From Spirochaetaceae bacterium (GTDB lineage Bacteria > Spirochaetota > Spirochaetia > UBA9216): 6,087 bases of DNA. The translations under genes and the position numbers were made by a program. Where the stretch lies: assembly GCA_028527945.1 (NCBI GenBank), contig JAQQAK010000190.1, forward strand, positions 1-6,087, given 5' to 3'. Positions 5,641-6,087 of this stretch are shown in pieces (position 1 is the stretch's first letter; each line of letters opens with the position of its first letter). The notes under the pieces were generated by a model. That model was not told the origin of the DNA. It searched no databases and worked only from the letters and a program-made list of their open reading frames with translations.

Positions 5641-5714
5641 TATGTAATCAATCACCCCGCTTGTATTTTAACAACTAACTCTTAACTTCAAAGCGGTAGT
5701 TGATTGGTTATATA
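5641..5714 (+). ncRNA. Long two-part hairpin, candidate structured leader or small RNA
   Basis: The outer stem pairs 14 positions (5641-5654 with 5701-5714), 12 Watson-Crick and 2 G-T. After an internal loop (CC against TAGT), an inner stem pairs CCGCTT (5657-5662) with AAGCGG (5691-5696), closing a 28-base apical loop. In plus-strand RNA the two G-T positions become G-U pairs. In minus-strand RNA they would be A-C mismatches, so the structure favours a plus-strand transcript. No T-run follows. No known riboswitch family is recognised. Confidence 0.35.
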
Positions 5715-5783
5715 TGGAATGGGCTTAGCAGTAGCTTTATCTTTCCAAGGAATAAAGCATAAATATAAGAATGCTTATGTTCT

Positions 5784-5812
5784 TTAGCAGCTTTGATTTT
5801 AGTAAATATATA
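5784..5812 (+). promoter_or_regulatory. Possible promoter of the amidohydrolase gene
   Basis: TTAGCA (5784-5789) and TATATA (5807-5812) each match the consensus at four of six bases, with a 17-base gap. Transcription would start near 5819, ahead of the ribosome site GGAAGGA (5828-5834). The -35 box overlaps the second copy of the repeated heptamer TTAGCAG, which could be a regulator site. In DNA this AT-rich such matches are common, so confidence is low. Confidence 0.25.
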
Positions 5813-5840
5813 GAAAATAACAAAAAAGGAAGGACTTAAA

Positions 5841-6087
5841 ATGGACAACACTACCCTGTTTTATAACGCAGATTTAATAACAATGACAGAAGTTGATTAT
5901 AAAAAAAATAAACATGACGCAGTATTAGTTAGAAATGGAATTATCGAAGCAATAGGAAAAGAATCAAATTTTTCTGATTCAATAAAAAGAGTAAATCTTG
6001 GCGGAAAAACATTACTTCCAGGCTTTATCGATGCTCACAGCCATTTTTTATTAAACGGATTTGTAAAGCATGTATTTATTGATCTTA
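5841..6087 (+). CDS. Amidohydrolase, YtcJ-like, N-terminal part (runs off the window)
   Basis: The first 82 codons of a metal-dependent hydrolase. The ATG is preceded by GGAAGGA ending six bases upstream. The N-terminus forms the small beta-sandwich seen in amidohydrolases: FYNADLITM, then AVLVRNGIIEAIGKE (27-41), which is the usual 'my name and my index' pattern of this superfamily. GGKTLLPGFIDAHSHF (54-69) follows, with H66 and H68 as the H-x-H metal ligands at the end of strand 1. The sequence around it (LPGFIDAHSHFLLNG) is closest to the amidohydrolase family 3 / YtcJ group, whose members hydrolyse amide bonds of varied small molecules, often without known natural substrate. The remaining ligands, an expected lysine or histidines and a final aspartate, lie outside the window. 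An upstream hairpin-rich spacer may regulate it. Confidence 0.85.
   Translation, partial: MDNTTLFYNADLITMTEVDYKKNKHDAVLVRNGIIEAIGKESNFSDSIKRVNLGGKTLLPGFIDAHSHFLLNGFVKHVFIDL

Larger units (their letters stand above)
5465..5840. other. AT-rich divergent spacer with several RNA-like structures
   Basis: These 376 bases between the divergent HIT and amidohydrolase genes contain no gene that I can support. They hold the HIT promoter next to its gene and a small hairpin, AGCAT-TTTT-ATGCT (5563-5576). A ten-base inverted repeat pairs TTAGTTGTTA (5580-5589) with TAACAACTAA (5669-5678). A long two-part hairpin lies at 5641-5714, and two competing hairpins at 5734-5758 and 5753-5786. The heptamer TTAGCAG occurs twice in direct orientation (5725-5731 and 5784-5790). 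The right half may be the leader or control region of the amidohydrolase gene. Confidence 0.5.

Noticed and set aside
5641..5714. Integron attC recombination site
   Set aside because: The fold resembles attC, but neither the RYYYAAC nor the GTTRRRY core is present at the ends, and no integrase or gene cassette is seen.

Overview
The window is AT-rich bacterial DNA. It uses Shine-Dalgarno sites of the GGAGG/AGGAG type and alternative GTG and TTG starts, and its genes are packed in short directons. The gene mix fits a spirochaete, perhaps a Treponema relative: the end of a chemotaxis receptor, a two-receiver diguanylate cyclase, a very short degenerate flavodoxin-like protein, and a small exported protein with a tyrosine- and tryptophan-rich core. 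That assignment rests on remembered family resemblance, not on a search, so it is tentative.

Layout. Positions 1-177 (+) are the last 58 codons of a methyl-accepting chemotaxis protein. Its likely terminator overlaps the end of the convergent flavodoxin-like gene (216-626, -). A promoter at 798-825 precedes a four-gene plus-strand run. The run holds a REC-REC-GGDEF diguanylate cyclase (886-2154, GTG start), a small exported protein of unknown function (2238-2642, TTG start, own promoter at 2182-2211), an M24-family peptidase of the Xaa-Pro aminopeptidase type (2660-3841), and a DHH/DHHA1 phosphoesterase of the NrnA family (3841-4815). The peptidase stop codon overlaps the nrnA start by one base. 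A terminator-like hairpin with eight T residues lies inside the first codons of the peptidase gene.

After nrnA comes a GC-elevated spacer (about 48% G+C by hand count over 4821-5010) with three successive hairpins and no convincing gene. The histidine-triad (HIT) gene follows on the minus strand (5027-5464). Its near-consensus promoter sits so close to the ATG that the mRNA should be leaderless. The very AT-rich divergent spacer 5465-5840 contains a long two-part hairpin and two mutually exclusive downstream hairpins. It ends at the start of a YtcJ-like amidohydrolase (5841 to the window end, +), which is cut off.

How the genes may work together. The cyclase makes c-di-GMP and looks controlled by phosphorylation of its second receiver. 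Phosphodiesterases turn c-di-GMP into pGpG, and NrnA-type enzymes can clear such short oligonucleotides, so the plus-strand run may hold both the making and the final clearance of one signal. The peptidase, HIT protein and amidohydrolase look like general metabolic enzymes. No tRNA, rRNA, CRISPR array or transposase gene was seen.
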